Positions 22,675 through 34,217 of a stretch of DNA of 64,000 nucleotides are shown here, piece after piece (within the stretch, counting starts at the first letter, position 1; the number at the start of each line of letters is the position of its first letter). The DNA comes from Triticum aestivum. Its lineage: Eukaryota > Streptophyta > Magnoliopsida > Poales > Poaceae. The stretch spans positions 354,938,696 to 355,002,695 of the forward strand of contig NC_057808.1 of the NCBI RefSeq assembly GCF_018294505.1, written 5' to 3'. Made by a program: the position numbers and the translations under genes. The notes beneath the pieces were generated by a model that searched no databases, was not told where the DNA came from, and saw only the letters and a program-made list of their open reading frames with translations.

Positions 22675-24078
22675 CTGAAAGGTTTCTGCTGGACATCAGT
22701 AAGAGATAGTTATCGTATGATCCAGGCAGTAAGCTTACATGGTAAACGACGGACGAATTATTGCCGAGCATGGCAAACTATATTTAAATGGTTCGAAGCA
22801 GCATCAGCCGAAAAGAAATTAAAATGGTAAGATGAAACTAGGGATGTAAGTGGCAAATAAACAACATCCGCCAGTCCCATCTAGTTAGTTTTTGCTACCT
22901 CCCTAGTTCATTTTCCTCAAAAAACAAAAACTCTTTTGAACTATCATACCACTAGTGGACTTTAATCGGGATTAAATGGGACCCAGTTGACATCCCTAGT
23001 TGAAAGGGAGTGTACAACCGCTATATTTAAGTTGCCAAGGCATCTAAGCAGTTGAAATAATCTGAGAAAGCACTTAACAGTGTGGCCTCATATAAACTAC
23101 GAAGACAGTCTTGTGATGAAGTTGAGAGGAAAAGTTAAGGACTCAAATGAAATAGGCATGCATTTCTTTACGATAGTACAGCAGGCACTGCTGACATATT
23201 GGCCAACTCAGGTATAGCGTAACAACAAATAAGCATTCGAATCAAGCAATACAGCAAAGCAGACAACTGAACTATTTGTAATTCGGTAGGATTACACGTT
23301 GAGGGCACAAGCCAAGAAAGCAGCCCACTCGCATTACATTTCACATGTACTAAAACACACTGGCTTACCATATGTTGCTGTGAAGCCTAGCTGCTGTTGC
23401 AATGTTCTTTGAAGATATCGTCAGCATCCCGTGGTTGCAAATCTAGTTGTTGTAGTTTATTCTGCACCATCTATTTAGGTAAAATTAATTTTAATCGCAT
23501 GCACTGGTCTGAATTGATCATCAATGGTTCATCTAAACTAATGAAAGAAGGGTGTGTGCATACACGACAATATATCTGCTTCCCTCTATTTTTATGCTTG
23601 TTCGAGGTGCCAGCCCCAAAAGAACAAATATTTTGCTTGATGGGGTTGGCAGCTCCATAATTAATAGAAGCATCAAATTAGTCATGCAACTTGGGGAAGA
23701 TCAAGAACACACAAACAAGTAATGAACAGAGGCTCGGAGCAGTGATGTAATAGCTAGCATCAGAAAATATAGGGTAAAACGAACAAAAAGCAGCGGAACC
23801 ACATGCTAGTTTGCTGATGTGTAATTAAGCATAGAGAACATTAAGCAGTCTGATGGAACCAACAGGTGGCATCAGAACAAAACTAAAGCATATTAACTAT
23901 ATGTGCACTGGTATGTAATTTAGCACATGTAACATGTTCACTGCCAGAAGTATGGCCCTACAGGTGCAAGCAGAATAACGCGTCTCATGAAAAACTGAAT
24001 GATGCCCTGAAGAAATTTAAAGGTGCGGTGCTTATGCTAGGAAAGTGAACGTAGGCGCCGGCCGTTGGATAATAGTAC
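22675..24078. other. Non-coding CACTA interior, intron-like
   Basis: AT-rich sequence between two candidate exons on the minus strand. No other gene, MITE or repeat was supported. Confidence 0.4.
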
Positions 24079-24221
24079 CTGATTCTCGGCGGCGTATGGG
24101 TATCGTTGTCATACTTGATAGCTAAGGATCGTCGATGGTGCTCGTGTTGCGGTTGAGTTTGGGCCGGCTGTCGCCGTCGCTGAAGCGGCTCCGGTGCTAC
24201 GGTTGCGGCGCCTGTCGACAT
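24079..24221 (-). other. Candidate first coding exon (CACTA-resident gene)
   Basis: Minus-strand ATG at 24221-24219 opens a frame starting MSTGAATVAPEPLQRRRQ and ending at a good donor (CAG|GTACTATT, 24079/24078). It is Arg/Pro/His-rich. GC-rich upstream sequence (24225-24780) would be its leader or an alternative first exon. Product unknown. Confidence 0.35.
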
Positions 24222-24224
24222 ACA

Positions 24225-24780
24225 AGAAAGCTCATCTGTGGTAAGTGAACAGTTGCACGATAAAGAGAAAAACCGAAGGAGTACAAATCGAAATAACCTG
24301 ATGAGGCTGCAGCGTCGGTAAAGCAGGGCCGGTGGAGTTGAATATGGCGTCCGTGGAGCGGGTCCGGTGCAGTGGACGAAGGCTTCGGCGGGCGCGTTGT
24401 ACAGTGCTTTCGGTGAGGCGGATCTGTTGCGGCGGACGAGGGCTTGTATGAAGGGCCAGCGAAGGGGCGGACGAGGGAGTCAGTGAAGGGCCTACGCTGT
24501 GGTGGACGAGGGCGCCGGTTAAGCAGATCCGGTGCGGTGGACCATGATGGCGGTCAAGGAGATCTGGAGCGGTGGACAAGCCAGTCGCTGAAGCGGCTCC
24601 GGTGAAGTGGTGAGTTGGCAGTTGGGGGTTCCAAGGTGCGGAAGGTAGATCCGGCGGGGTGTGAGGTCCACCGCTGCGGCGGAGGACTAGATTCGGTGGC
24701 TTGCCTTGGTTGGGGGGGTCGGGGAGGGGAAGGGGAGGGGCTCTGGGGAAGAATGTTGGGGGCAAAGAGGGGAAAACAAT
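24225..24780 (-). other. GC-rich leader-like block
   Basis: Repeated CGGTG(A/C)(A/G)G(C/T)GG(A/C)TC and GTGGACGAGGGC motifs give Pro-rich frames on minus (24765-24232). Probably 5' leader or exon sequence of the adjacent minus-strand gene. Low complexity makes the long frame unreliable. Confidence 0.3.
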
Positions 24781-25470
24781 GGAGTTACCAAAGCAGCCCT
24801 TTTCCGTTCATGTGGCAGGGGTAAAACAGGAATATCGCAGGGCTAAACTTTCGGGCGCATGATATTTCGATGTGAGCGGGAAGTTTGAAAGCTTTTGGCG
24901 CCTAAAATTATAAGTATTCTGCTTCGTACGGCCGACTATGATATCATGGCCGACAATTTGTTTGTTTTGCAAGCAAAAAAATGTGCAAGTTTTGAAAATC
25001 AATGTCTCCAACTCGAAACTTAGATTGTCCATTCAATTCAAATACGGATCATTGAGCTACTACAAGCAAATACCATCATACGGTCCAATTCAAAGGAAAT
25101 TCCAAATGTGTTTATCCTAAATATGATGACAAAAGAAAAAATGTGTATGTGTATGAATAAAGTGGATGATTATAAAGTTTGAACATGCCCGTATGTGTAT
25201 ATCTCTAGGTTTGATATATGAATTTGAAATCACGAAAGCCCGGCTTAAAAAATGTACCTCCGTTTAAATGAATTACAAAAACTAATGATGGATTCGAATT
25301 CCAAAATTCCAATCTTAGGTTTGTAATTCTGGTACATCAAGGTATATCACGCATGTTCAAAAGTATCATTATCTCATAGTACAAATTGTGAAACAAATCG
25401 ATCAACCATGAGTGCACAATATCTCAATTACGCTAAAGTCCCTCAAATATAGACACCTCACTCTTTATCT
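24781..25470. other. Non-coding, nothing recognised
   Basis: AT-rich, no supported feature. Confidence 0.4.
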
Positions 25471-25474
25471 GAAG

Positions 25475-26560
25475 TCAACCCCCCCCCCCCACCACACACA
25501 CACACATAGAGAAGTCGTTCTCCCCCCCCAAACACCAACACACGAGAACATTAACACCCCTCTCTCTTGTAAAGTCCGGACCCCAACATAGGTCTCTATC
25601 ACTTTGTCTCTCGGGCATGCACACATCTCTTCCCTCACTCTCTAGGTCTCCCGCTATCTCTCTTACCCAAGCACACACACTATGTAGAGTGTATATTTCC
25701 CATACACACAAAACGTCGCCCCCAAACGTCTATCTCCCTAGTCATGTGGTTCTCGCGCACTCACCTCACACACCACCCCACTGCAAACAAGCACACTTTG
25801 TCTCCTTGTGCAGCACTCTCCTCTTTCTATCTCTCCCACATGCGGACCCGCCCCAGCTCCTTCCCTGTATACATATATGTCGTGACTCTTTGCATAGCTC
25901 CCTAATGTATAATCGTTCTCGATTTCGCACACTGTTCTCTACACCATCTATTCTAGATCTCTCATGAAGTCCCTATCACACACACGATGACTCACTTCCC
26001 TTGCGTCTCCGTTCATAGGCCAATTTCGGACAACATCAACATTGTCTCCCTATCTATACGCCATTTATGGACACAAACGACCCCTCTCGCCCCCTCTCTT
26101 CCTCTCTCTCTCTCTCCGTCGCTAGCTCTCTCTTTCTCTCGCTCTCACACCCCTCTCCCACACACACACTCGATGTCTCTTCCAAATAGTCTGCTCCCCC
26201 CGCCCGCACCCGTGCTATCTCGCTACTACACATGTCACACCATTCCCCCTTCCCTTATACTAGGTTTACATCATCAGTGGTCTCTCTACTCCACATACAC
26301 TCTCTCCCTCTTACACACAGACACGCACAAACACCCATTTATCTGGATCCTCATCTCTCCTCATGTCCGCATGTGTATCTCACACACTCACTCTCTAATT
26401 ATGTATATGTGTCTCCATGTTACACAACACAAAGCCCCATGTACATGTCTCTCTCTATCCTCCACACACATAGACACAAAGAATCTGTTATCATTGCCTC
26501 ATTCTCTAACATATCACACACGCACACTGTCTCTCTCTCTCTCGCAAACATGCTCAACAA
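25475..26560 (+). repeat. 1.1-kb pyrimidine/CA-rich low-complexity tract
   Basis: The plus strand is made almost entirely of CTCTCT, CACACA, TCTCCC and CCCCAAAC words for over 1 kb, with very few G residues and strong strand asymmetry. Long frames on the plus strand (25617-25967, 25987-26574, 26232-26630) are Ser/Leu/His/Thr low complexity and are not accepted as genes. Confidence 0.85.
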
Positions 26561-26829
26561 GGGTTTCCCCGTGAATAACTTACCGTCTATTCATCAACAG
26601 TCGTGGCAGTACAGCGAAGACGAGACGTGAAAAAGAATAAATCTACACGTGCTTAGACCACCTAGTATGACTACTAGGACTAGAGCAAGCCAAAAAGATC
26701 CTTGTCGGCGACGGGAAAATCTTTGTTTTACACAGTTGAGAAGTCATTGTGCTAAGGCCCCACATGCCAAGGCGTTGAATAGAATGTAGATGCTAGTTTA
26801 CGGAAGCAAGTATCGATAATACGTTTGTA

Positions 26830-27269
26830 TCTCCATACTTATATTTCTTCTCTTATAAAAACCGAGTTGGTGATGATGGTACGTGTGCCATCTTGCAATA
26901 TAGACCGTCCGATCTATATCTGACGGATGGAAATTAAACTAAAAGATACCCGCACCCCTCTCCACATTTGTAGACAAGGCCTTCCCTCGTTCATCCTTAT
27001 CTCCAACAAACCTCATTGTTGAGCAATTAAGAAAGGAAGTCTCTGGAACAAACTGGCCTGGTGGCCGCTGCCGGCGTCGTCAATCCCCATGCCTCCGCTC
27101 AGTCCGACCACCAACCACCACCACACCCCACTCCTCTTCACCTTATCTCATATTTCTTGAGATATCATTAGTTTTTACACATGGGATTACTCCCGCAAGG
27201 GTCAATCACAACAAGTGTTTTATAAAAAAATGCATCTTGATGTTCCGTGCAATGCACGGATCTTGCTAG
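26830..27269 (+). mobile_element. Short Helitron-like element
   Basis: The 3' end has hairpin CCGTGC-AAT-GCACGG (27245-27259), then CTAG at 27266-27269 followed by T: the hairpin-plus-CTRR end of Helitrons with A/T target. A plausible 5' start TCTCCATACTTATA at 26830 is preceded by A. It encloses the conserved GAGTTGGTGATGATGGT block. No RepHel coding, so non-autonomous. The 5' end is less certain than the 3' end. Confidence 0.6.
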
Positions 27270-27605
27270 TACTCCTACACAAGACTAAGTTGGTGATGCT
27301 GGTGTGTCTGCCATCCGTCGTTTCTGACCATTAGATCTACATCTAACGATTGTGAGGTAAGTTGTTGCCTTTTCTCACCAACATCCCACTTGTCTACCAA
27401 TTTGCAGAAAAACCCATAATTAGTATCTTAAAACCAACCACATCCCTCCCTGACCTCACCAAAACAGCCCAAGGAATATATTCTAATTGAAACATAATAT
27501 ATCTCTAGTGACATATGTATATCAAAATTAGAGTGTTTTGTACCAAGTTTGTGAATAAGTATTATTCTAATTATGATTCGTTGCAACGGACATGAACATT
27601 GCTAG
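27270..27605 (+). mobile_element. Second Helitron-like element directly downstream
   Basis: Begins with sequence similar to the preceding element (AAGACTAAGTTGGTGATGCTGGTGTGTCTGCCAT against AACCGAGTTGGTGATGATGGTACGTGTGCCAT) and ends with palindrome CGTTGCAACG (27579-27588) and CTAG at 27602-27605 followed by T. Same family, more diverged. Confidence 0.5.
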
Positions 27606-27828
27606 TATTTCCAACCATGCATTTTTTCCTAGTATTCCATAGTTTCGAGTTTTCCATCAAGATATTAGTCACTCATGGTTGATATTTACTTTCAATCATG
27701 TACACATATGCACTATGTAACTAGCCTTGCTTATTGGCTTCCAAAGCTTAACTTTCACTCCTACTTACAATATGTAGAGTATTTAACAAAAAACTACCAC
27801 TTTCAACCAGCCCTAGGAAGAATCTATT

Positions 27829-27888
27829 GTACAAAAAATAGCAAAAACATACCCAAAATTTCTTAATCCACGCCAAAAACTACCTAGT
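27829..27888 (+). repeat. 60-bp segment repeated at 29935-29997
   Basis: Starts GTACAAAAAAT, ends CGCCAAAAACTACCTAGT and matches the later copy with one substitution and a 3-bp indel. The second copy lies inside a Stowaway-like inverted repeat. Confidence 0.85.
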
Positions 27889-28079
27889 ACTCCTACCGAT
27901 TAGGTTCGTTTAAACCCATTTATGACAGGGTTGGCCCACACGTCCGTGCTGAGAGGCAGCTTAAACCAACACATTTTGTTTGACCGTTGACACGAGGGAC
28001 CCACATCTGACCTTCTATCCTGTTATTCCCCCTCAAATCATTATTTTTCCTGAACATTACTTCAAACAGTACTGATGCG

Positions 28080-28450
28080 TGTTCGTCGGTGGCGCCGGTG
28101 ATGAGCGAGTTGGCCGCCGCTCCGCCGGACGGGCCGGACGCCGCGCTGGCCTCCGCACGGGTTGGCAGGCTGGCCCGAGCGTGACTCACGAGCGAGCAAG
28201 CCGCCGCGCTGGCCTTCGCTCGAGCCAGATGGCTGGCCTTAGCGCGGCGCGCGCGAGCAAGCCGCCGCGCTGCCGTGCCAATCTAGCTAGCAAACCTTGC
28301 AGACAAGCAGCTGGACGGAGCTATCTTGGCTAGCTAGCGGCCGCGAGCGCCGGACGGAGCTGGCATCCGGGCTGCCGCAACATGGGCTCCGCACCGCCGG
28401 CGGTTTTGACCTCGCCTTCTGCCGGCGGCGGTAGCTGCGTCCCATGGCCG
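28080..28450. repeat. GC-rich segment with 60-bp periodic GAGCAAGCCGCCGCGCTG
   Basis: A CGAGCAAGCCGCCGCGCTG word occurs at about 28193 and 28253. Otherwise GC-rich, with GCCGGACGG repeated. No convincing gene; the 84-residue frame is Arg/Ala low complexity. Confidence 0.4.
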
Positions 28451-28610
28451 AGGATGACTAGGTGGACGGGCCGGAGGTAGGAGGTCACTCGAGGATTTTT
28501 GTTGGTAAGAGCATGTACAATGGTTGATAAGGTAGTCTTATCTTAAGTCTGCCACGTATGCAAGTGGTAGTAGTTTCTTGGCATTTTAGTGGTTTCTTGC
28601 ATTATTAGAG

Positions 28611-28888
28611 CAAGTACAATAGAGCTCAGTCAGCGGGCTAGAAGAAATAAACTAGTATATTTCTGCTTAGTTGGAGGAAAGAGAAGAGGAGAGAGAAGGT
28701 AAGCGGGCTCTTTGTGAAGAGCCAGCTCTAGCACGTGCTCCTAGGCACTTTGTGAGAATGAGAAGTGGGCCACATAATAAAAAAGTAGTACACTCTTTTG
28801 ATCTATTATTGTACATGTTGGCTATAAGATGGGCTGTAGATGACATGACACTGGCTTATAGCCAGCAGCTGGCTATACTATTAACCAT
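28611..28888 (+). mobile_element. MITE (Tourist/Harbinger- or Mutator-like)
   Basis: Starts GAGCAAGTACAATAGAGCTC after TTA and ends TATAGCCAGCAGCTGGCTATACTATTAACCATTA. This matches the layout of a common grass MITE with GAGCAAGTACAATAG at one end and a GGTTAATAGTATAGCC complement at the other. It sits in a partial relative starting GAGCATGTACAATGG at 28509. No coding. Confidence 0.55.
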
Positions 28889-29425
28889 TAGGGGTTTCTT
28901 GTAAGGAATAATGTACGTACTACTAGCGACAAAAGGCGATTCTAAGTTGCGTTGTACTCCAACGAGTACTACTAGTGGTCGCGGGAGTGTATACCTCGTT
29001 TTGTGGGTTCGATCCCGGCCGAACGCACGGCGCCCTTTTTTTAAAAATAGTACTACTACACTTCGCCGCGAGCCAATATTTTACACGGGTAGTTTGAGTT
29101 TTGAAGTCAAACGGACATGCGACCCCACAATCTGGGTGCACTGGACAGCCTAGCCACGTGAACGGGTTTTCCTTCCCAGCATCCCGTGGCTCGCGTGCTC
29201 ACCCTAGCCACACCTCGCTTGCAGCTTCCAGCTAGTAGCATATTTAAACTAGCGCCTCCCAATTAAGCCCGAGGAGCCGGAAAAGCCTGGCGGGGCATTG
29301 GGAACTATGCAATATGGCTCTGTACATAAAGTGCTCTACTACTACTCTGTAGCTTGTGGCGTTGCACGCATGGACTTCACTCCATTATCGGCTCTACTAT
29401 AAAAGAAATTCCTCTTGACGTGTTT

Positions 29426-29530
29426 TTTTAAACGGAGGCAAAAGCTTTGCTTCATCTCATTCATAAAGAAGGAACTACTAACAAAGTTCAACAAGATCCA
29501 TTACACCTCCACAAACGGAAGCGAAAAGCC
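29426..29530 (-). repeat. LINE 3'-end-like fragment
   Basis: TTTTTTTAAACGGAGGCAAAAGC followed by TTTGCTTCATCTCATTCATAAAG resembles the 3' tail region of grass LINEs on the minus strand (A-tail at 29426). Only about 100 bp is present, with no coding. Confidence 0.35.
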
Positions 29531-29888
29531 TAGTCTCGCTGTATCAAATAACTCAAATGTTCTGCCCCCGCAGTAACCATCGCTGATAAACAGGCTGCTA
29601 GTGTGTGTGTGAGAGGAGCGGCTGAGTAGGCCAGCTACGTGAGAGGAGCGGCTGAATAGAGCACCGAGAGTACCCACTGGGCCACTACGCAGGTGTACTT
29701 CCCCTGCATTGATAGTACAGCGATGGTTCTAGAGAACAGTAGTACCCTCCACTTCCAACTGTAGCTCCTTGGCCCTGAGATTCAAGAGTTCAAAACTGGT
29801 GCACTATACTAGACTAGACTAGAAGTACAGTACATCGCACTACTAGTTGAGAAAAGTAGTAATAGTACTACTACAGTACGAGTACGTA

Positions 29889-30020
29889 CTCCTCCGTCAC
29901 ATAATGTAAGACGTTTTTTGACACTAGTTGGCGTGTACAAAAAATGGCAAAAACATACCCAAAATTTCTTAATCCACGCCAAAAACTACTACCTAGTGTC
30001 AAAAATTTCTTACTCGTGCT
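29889..30020. mobile_element. Stowaway-like MITE interrupted by a repeated ~63-bp segment
   Basis: The left arm CTCCTCCGTCACATAATGTAAGACGTTTTTTGACACTAG is the usual Stowaway start. The right arm TAGTGTCAAAAA at 29994-30005 is the complement of TTTTTGACACTA. Between the arms lies the copy of the 27829-27888 segment, itself bounded by inverted GGCGTG (29931-29936) and CACGCC (29975-29980). Confidence 0.6.
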
Positions 30021-30208
30021 ATTATTTACAGTATAATGCAATCCCATAATGTTCCATAATGCTAGTACTAGTAGTAAATAATAGCCTCACCCCTTCGCTG
30101 AGGAACGATCTACAGTTGGAAGGGACGAGGCCCTGCGGTTACTACGCTCTTATCTCCTCCTCGCCAGTTCCCCTCCCCCCGAAGAGAAGGCAGTTCGTCG
30201 CTGCACCC

Positions 30209-31995
30209 ATGGATTCGCCAGGCGGTTCTCCTCCTCATCGGGCCTGGGAGACCTTGGACGACGATCCTCTGGGAGAAATCGCACGCCGCTCCGACGTCCT
30301 CACCGCCGCAAGACTCGGTGCTTCCTGCACCAAATTTTTCAAGACGCTGCTTAAACAGGCTTGGGAAAAGGCCATGCTTGTTGGTCTTCCATGCGTCCTC
30401 GAGGAGAAGGTTCTTCTATGGGACAATCCTTCGAACAGTCCACCGCTCCCTGGCCATGGTTGCACGTTGACTCCGCTAGAGTTGCCGACGTTGAGAGGTA
30501 GTCGGATTTTGTCCGATGAGCAGGTCAGTAATGGAGTTTGATCATGTAGTACTTAGTTATTCCATTTCCATCCCGTAATTTCTCCGCTGCCCACCGTCTT
30601 ATATATAGGTCTGGGTCGGTGCCAATGAATATTGGCTTGCATACCTCCGGCCGGATACCACCATCATTTTGCACAACTTCCACATCAGTGCGGCCGTTCC
30701 GGTAGACCCCTTCTCCACCATTGGGATCGGCCTTCCGGACTGGCTGGGCTTGAATACGTATGATGATGCCTACATGAGATTGAAGAAGATAGCAATTGCG
30801 GACCCGCCGACAAAGCGACGCGGCTACGACGATTACTATCTCATCGCGGTGTTCGACATAAGGATTGCCATCAATGCAAGAGGCAGTAACGGCAGAGGCT
30901 GGCGCATGTTGGCGGCGGCAGATTTGTACCCCTACACATTCGAAGACGCCGTGCGCCATCTAGGCCGCATCTTCGCGGTTACAAGCCAGGGGACTTGTTT
31001 CATCTGGTTGCCATCCTACGGTACGGGAGATTACAAACGGAATGCACAAACCATCATTTGCATCCCTAACGGTACTCCATTATTTTGCAGGGACCAGTCA
31101 TCCCCCGATCAAAATAAGATCGCCGATCCTGGATGTGCATTTGCATCTGTGATTCGGTCTAACCTGGAACCTTGTAGCTGACTTTGGCATATTGGGATCA
31201 ACTATCTTAGCAGTCGTTACCCATGGTACCACTGATGTGCAACATGGTCACACAATCTACCACGATCGGACCGTCACCATCTACCCAGGTATTCCATTTT
31301 TTAACCCTTCCGCCTTCTCTTTCATTGTTGTACTAGTAGTATACTTTGTAGTACTAGTAGGAGTACTTTTTACCTTGGAGGACACGTATAGCTAGCTAGG
31401 CCCTTGAAGACTTGAACCCACTAGCTGCCACCATTTTTGTTTTTCCATGTCTTACTATCTCATCTATGTAGCCAAGAGTGGCTATATATAATAAGCCGGT
31501 TATTTTACTTCCTCTATACCGGAGTAGTACTATTTGCTGCACAGTATTACTGACCGCCATATTTGAGCACAACATTATTATGCATGGACCTTGACTATGT
31601 ACGTCACCATGTGTCCAGATCTGGGATGCCGCGTGTACCAGATGAACGGCACCGAGTTCGACCCCCATGATGCTACGTGGGTGCCGAGGAACACTCTTGG
31701 AGAGTACTCGCTTTTCATCGGGGACAGCTACCCCATTGTGAAGCGGATGCCACCTTCCATGCACGACACGGAAGGCCTACCGTTCATGAAGCATGGTTGT
31801 GTCTTCAGTGCGCACCGCCGGATGAACGTCATGCTGGGACACGCTATCCCTGATTTATGCCGCTTCAGCTTGGATGAGTCTCCATCGTGTGGAACCGGAC
31901 TAGAAAGCTGCGACAATGATTCCCGTTGCCCACCGCTATGGATCGTGCCATCCATGAAGAACACTTGGGACTGGAACCTGGAGGAGGACATGTAG
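30209..31995 (+). pseudogene. F-box/DUF295-type gene 1 with one premature stop
   Basis: Four exons join in phase: 30209-30523, 30609-31020, 31091-31288 and 31619-31995, all introns GT...AG, total 434 codons. The N-terminus holds an F-box-like helix region (WETLDDDPLGEIARRSDV, then AARLGASC). The middle has DUF295 hallmarks (VWVGANEYWLAYL, TIILHNFHISAAVPVDP, LGRIFAVTSQGTCFIWLPSYG). The last exon has VYQMNGTEFDP, NTLGEYSLFIGDSYPI and a C-terminus LEEDM. The only break is an in-frame TGA at 31150-31152 in exon 3, after LHL and before FGLTWN; the frame continues intact afterwards. Proteins of this type are thought to act as SCF ubiquitin-ligase substrate receptors. The gene lies inside the CACTA, in tandem with gene 2. 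It could be expressed truncated. Confidence 0.8.
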
Positions 31996-32311
31996 CCCAT
32001 CTATAACGTGTAAGTGGAGTACGGTAATTGTGAACGGTAGCGCTGTGAATATATGTAGACTAGTCGTGCACAAATTTACCACATGAATTGGAGATGAACT
32101 TGTGTGGCATACTGGCATTTGTCCTTTAGAATTTATTACTAGTAAATGTGTTATGTGTACGTGCAACTTGTGTGGTTGTTGCACGGGCTCCAACATGCTC
32201 TTTGAGGAAAAAAGGTGGCACAACTTTGGATATACGTGAAGTGGTGGCATCATACAGTAGCATCGTTCGCTATAGTTGTAGTACACTCCTACTAGGATGA
32301 CAACTCCTATA

Positions 32312-32415
32312 AAACCTTGCGCTTGGCTCTTTGCCTCTTCGGGAGGTTCAACAGTTCGTACTCGTGTGAACCTTGCACTTGGCTCTTCGCCTCTTCGGAA
32401 GGTCGAACAATGATG
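32312..32415 (+). repeat. Two diverged copies of a ~57-bp unit
   Basis: AACCTTGCGCTTGGCTCTTTGCCTCTTCGGGAGGTTCAACA at 32313 and AACCTTGCACTTGGCTCTTCGCCTCTTCGGAAGGTCGAACA at 32370. This is non-coding sequence downstream of F-box gene 1. Confidence 0.8.
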
Positions 32416-33299
32416 ATACTACAGTACAATATGCTTCTGGCAATCTGACACCAATTGAACTGCTGCACGTCCACCGCGAGGGTGAGGGCGAGGGCGAGGG
32501 AGAGGGAGAGGGCTCTGTAGTCAAAACCCTCTCCTCGTCCTGCGAACCACCGCACGCGTGGGCGAGGGAGAGGCGTAGTAAGCAAGCTTCTCCTCGTTTG
32601 GCGAGTTGACGGGACACATCAAAGCAGTACTAGTACTAGTGGTAGTAGTCCATACTGCGTCCTTTCCGATTAATATGGCTTAATTCGAAACGAGAAAAAT
32701 ACACTGGCGGTCAACGTATGTAACAATATGCTCTTTACGGCCACTACATATAGTTTTGCGGCGATTATACGATCACTAGCTCATCGTAGAGCACTGTATT
32801 GCACCCTACTGACCGGCCACATAGTCGACATGGCACTTTGTTGACTGGTTAAATTGTCACCTGGTTTTTGGGTCCCACCTGTCAGTTGGCAGACCAAAGA
32901 AATCAGTTAAACAAAACTTTACGTAGGCGCGACACGAGTCCAACCCTTGCGCGCGAACTGCTCTGGCTGTGTATGTGAGTGCATGCACGTGTCCTCCTTG
33001 GTCTTCCAACAAAGAGTGTACATCGGCTATAAAACAAAGAGTGTAGTACATGATCTACATCTACACTTCCAATGCATTTAGCCTTTAATCTAAATCGATA
33101 TTGATTGACTAATGCACCAACTTGTGCTGTAGGTATAGGTTGCATGTCTATCCTTAATTACAGCATGCAACGACCTTCATTTAATCTTCTTATCTCAATG
33201 GTCACATGCACACATAAGTCTGCTACTTTTGGGCGTTAATTATGCCCTGGTCAATGTGTAAATCTCTAAATGTACAGTCTTTCACGGACGTAGGGAGTA

Positions 33300-33425
33300 G
33301 GTTGAGCACTTGAGCGTGAGCGTGTGTGTTGCGTCGTGTGCTGTGTGCTGCATGGGTGCGTGAGTGTTGCGTGCGTCCATGTGTGCGTGTGAGTGTTGCA
33401 TGTTGCATGCATGCATGCATGGGGC
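33300..33425 (+). repeat. TG/CATG-rich low-complexity tract
   Basis: Runs of GTGTGTTGCG, GTGCGTGAGTG and terminal (GCAT)n at 33404-33421. Not a gene; the opposite-strand His/Thr-rich frames are shadows. Confidence 0.7.
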
Positions 33426-33487
33426 TTACTCCCTCCCATTGACATGCTCATATTTCAAGCTTCCTCTGTTCCCTCCATATGGTGATA

Positions 33488-33640
33488 CTCCCTCTGTTCC
33501 CAAATAGTACGGAGTAAAAGCCTCCCTCTGTTCCCAAATACGGAGTATTTGTCTTTCTACAGATTTCAACAAGTGACTAGGTACGGAGCAAAATGAGTGA
33601 AGTGAGCGTAGAGGCATAGGGATACTGTAGAAAGGAAGTC
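33488..33640 (+). mobile_element. Partial Stowaway (Thalos-like) MITE
   Basis: CTCCCTCTGTTCCCAAATA occurs at 33488 and again (CCTCCCTCTGTTCCCAAATA) near 33522, followed by TTGTCTTTCTACAGATTTCAACAAGTGACTA and GGAGCAAAATGAGTGAA, the typical left half of a Thalos-type Stowaway. The right half is not recognisable. The left end is duplicated. Confidence 0.65.
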
Positions 33641-33983
33641 CTCGCGATCCATTATTCCCCATCTCGGTCAGAGAGAACTATTCAACTAGTCTTCGCAGTG
33701 AAGTGACAATACACGCTGCAGCAGATGGGACACGTAATTAATAAGCTGAACCAGCGTGTTGGTGTTACTAAACCAGCCTTACCCAGTGCTGCCATCATGT
33801 TTGCCAGTAGAGCACGCTTCCGCAAATACGCCTACGCACCTCTGTCCTCCATTAACTGACATATGGGCCCTGTTGTGGTAGACCCACATGTCATCGGTGT
33901 AACTATTTACACTCCGAAGGACGGTATATCCTGGTAGTAGTACTAGTAGAATTGAGATTGAATGCACTTTCTTCCCCGTCTTC

Positions 33984-34040
33984 CACTCTTCTTCCTCCTC
34001 TCTTCTTCTTCCTCCTCTCTTCTTCTTCCTCCTCTCTTCC
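33984..34040 (+). repeat. CT-rich 18-bp tandem repeat upstream of F-box gene 2
   Basis: TTCTTCCTCCTCTC units repeat three times. It lies in the presumed 5' UTR or promoter of the following gene; plant leader sequences are often CT-rich. Confidence 0.65.
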
Positions 34041-34217
34041 CCATCGTCGGCCGCACACCATTTACCCCCGCTCACTGCTCGCCCACCCGCGCCATCTTCC
34101 TTGGTAGCTCGCGCGTACCATATCCCCCCGCTCACTGCTCGGCCACACGAGGAGAAGCTTCTTCGCCCGCCCGCCCGAATCCACTTCCCCGCTGGCTCGC
34201 AGGCACCGAAAACCCCA

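Noticed and set aside
25987..26574. 195-residue frame on plus
   Set aside because: Low-complexity Ser/Leu/His/Thr sequence from the CT/CA-rich tract; no conserved features.
28970..29030. tRNA-like sequence with a box B (GGGTTCGATCCC)
   Set aside because: No cloverleaf could be completed and the box A match is weak; at best a tRNA-derived SINE scrap.
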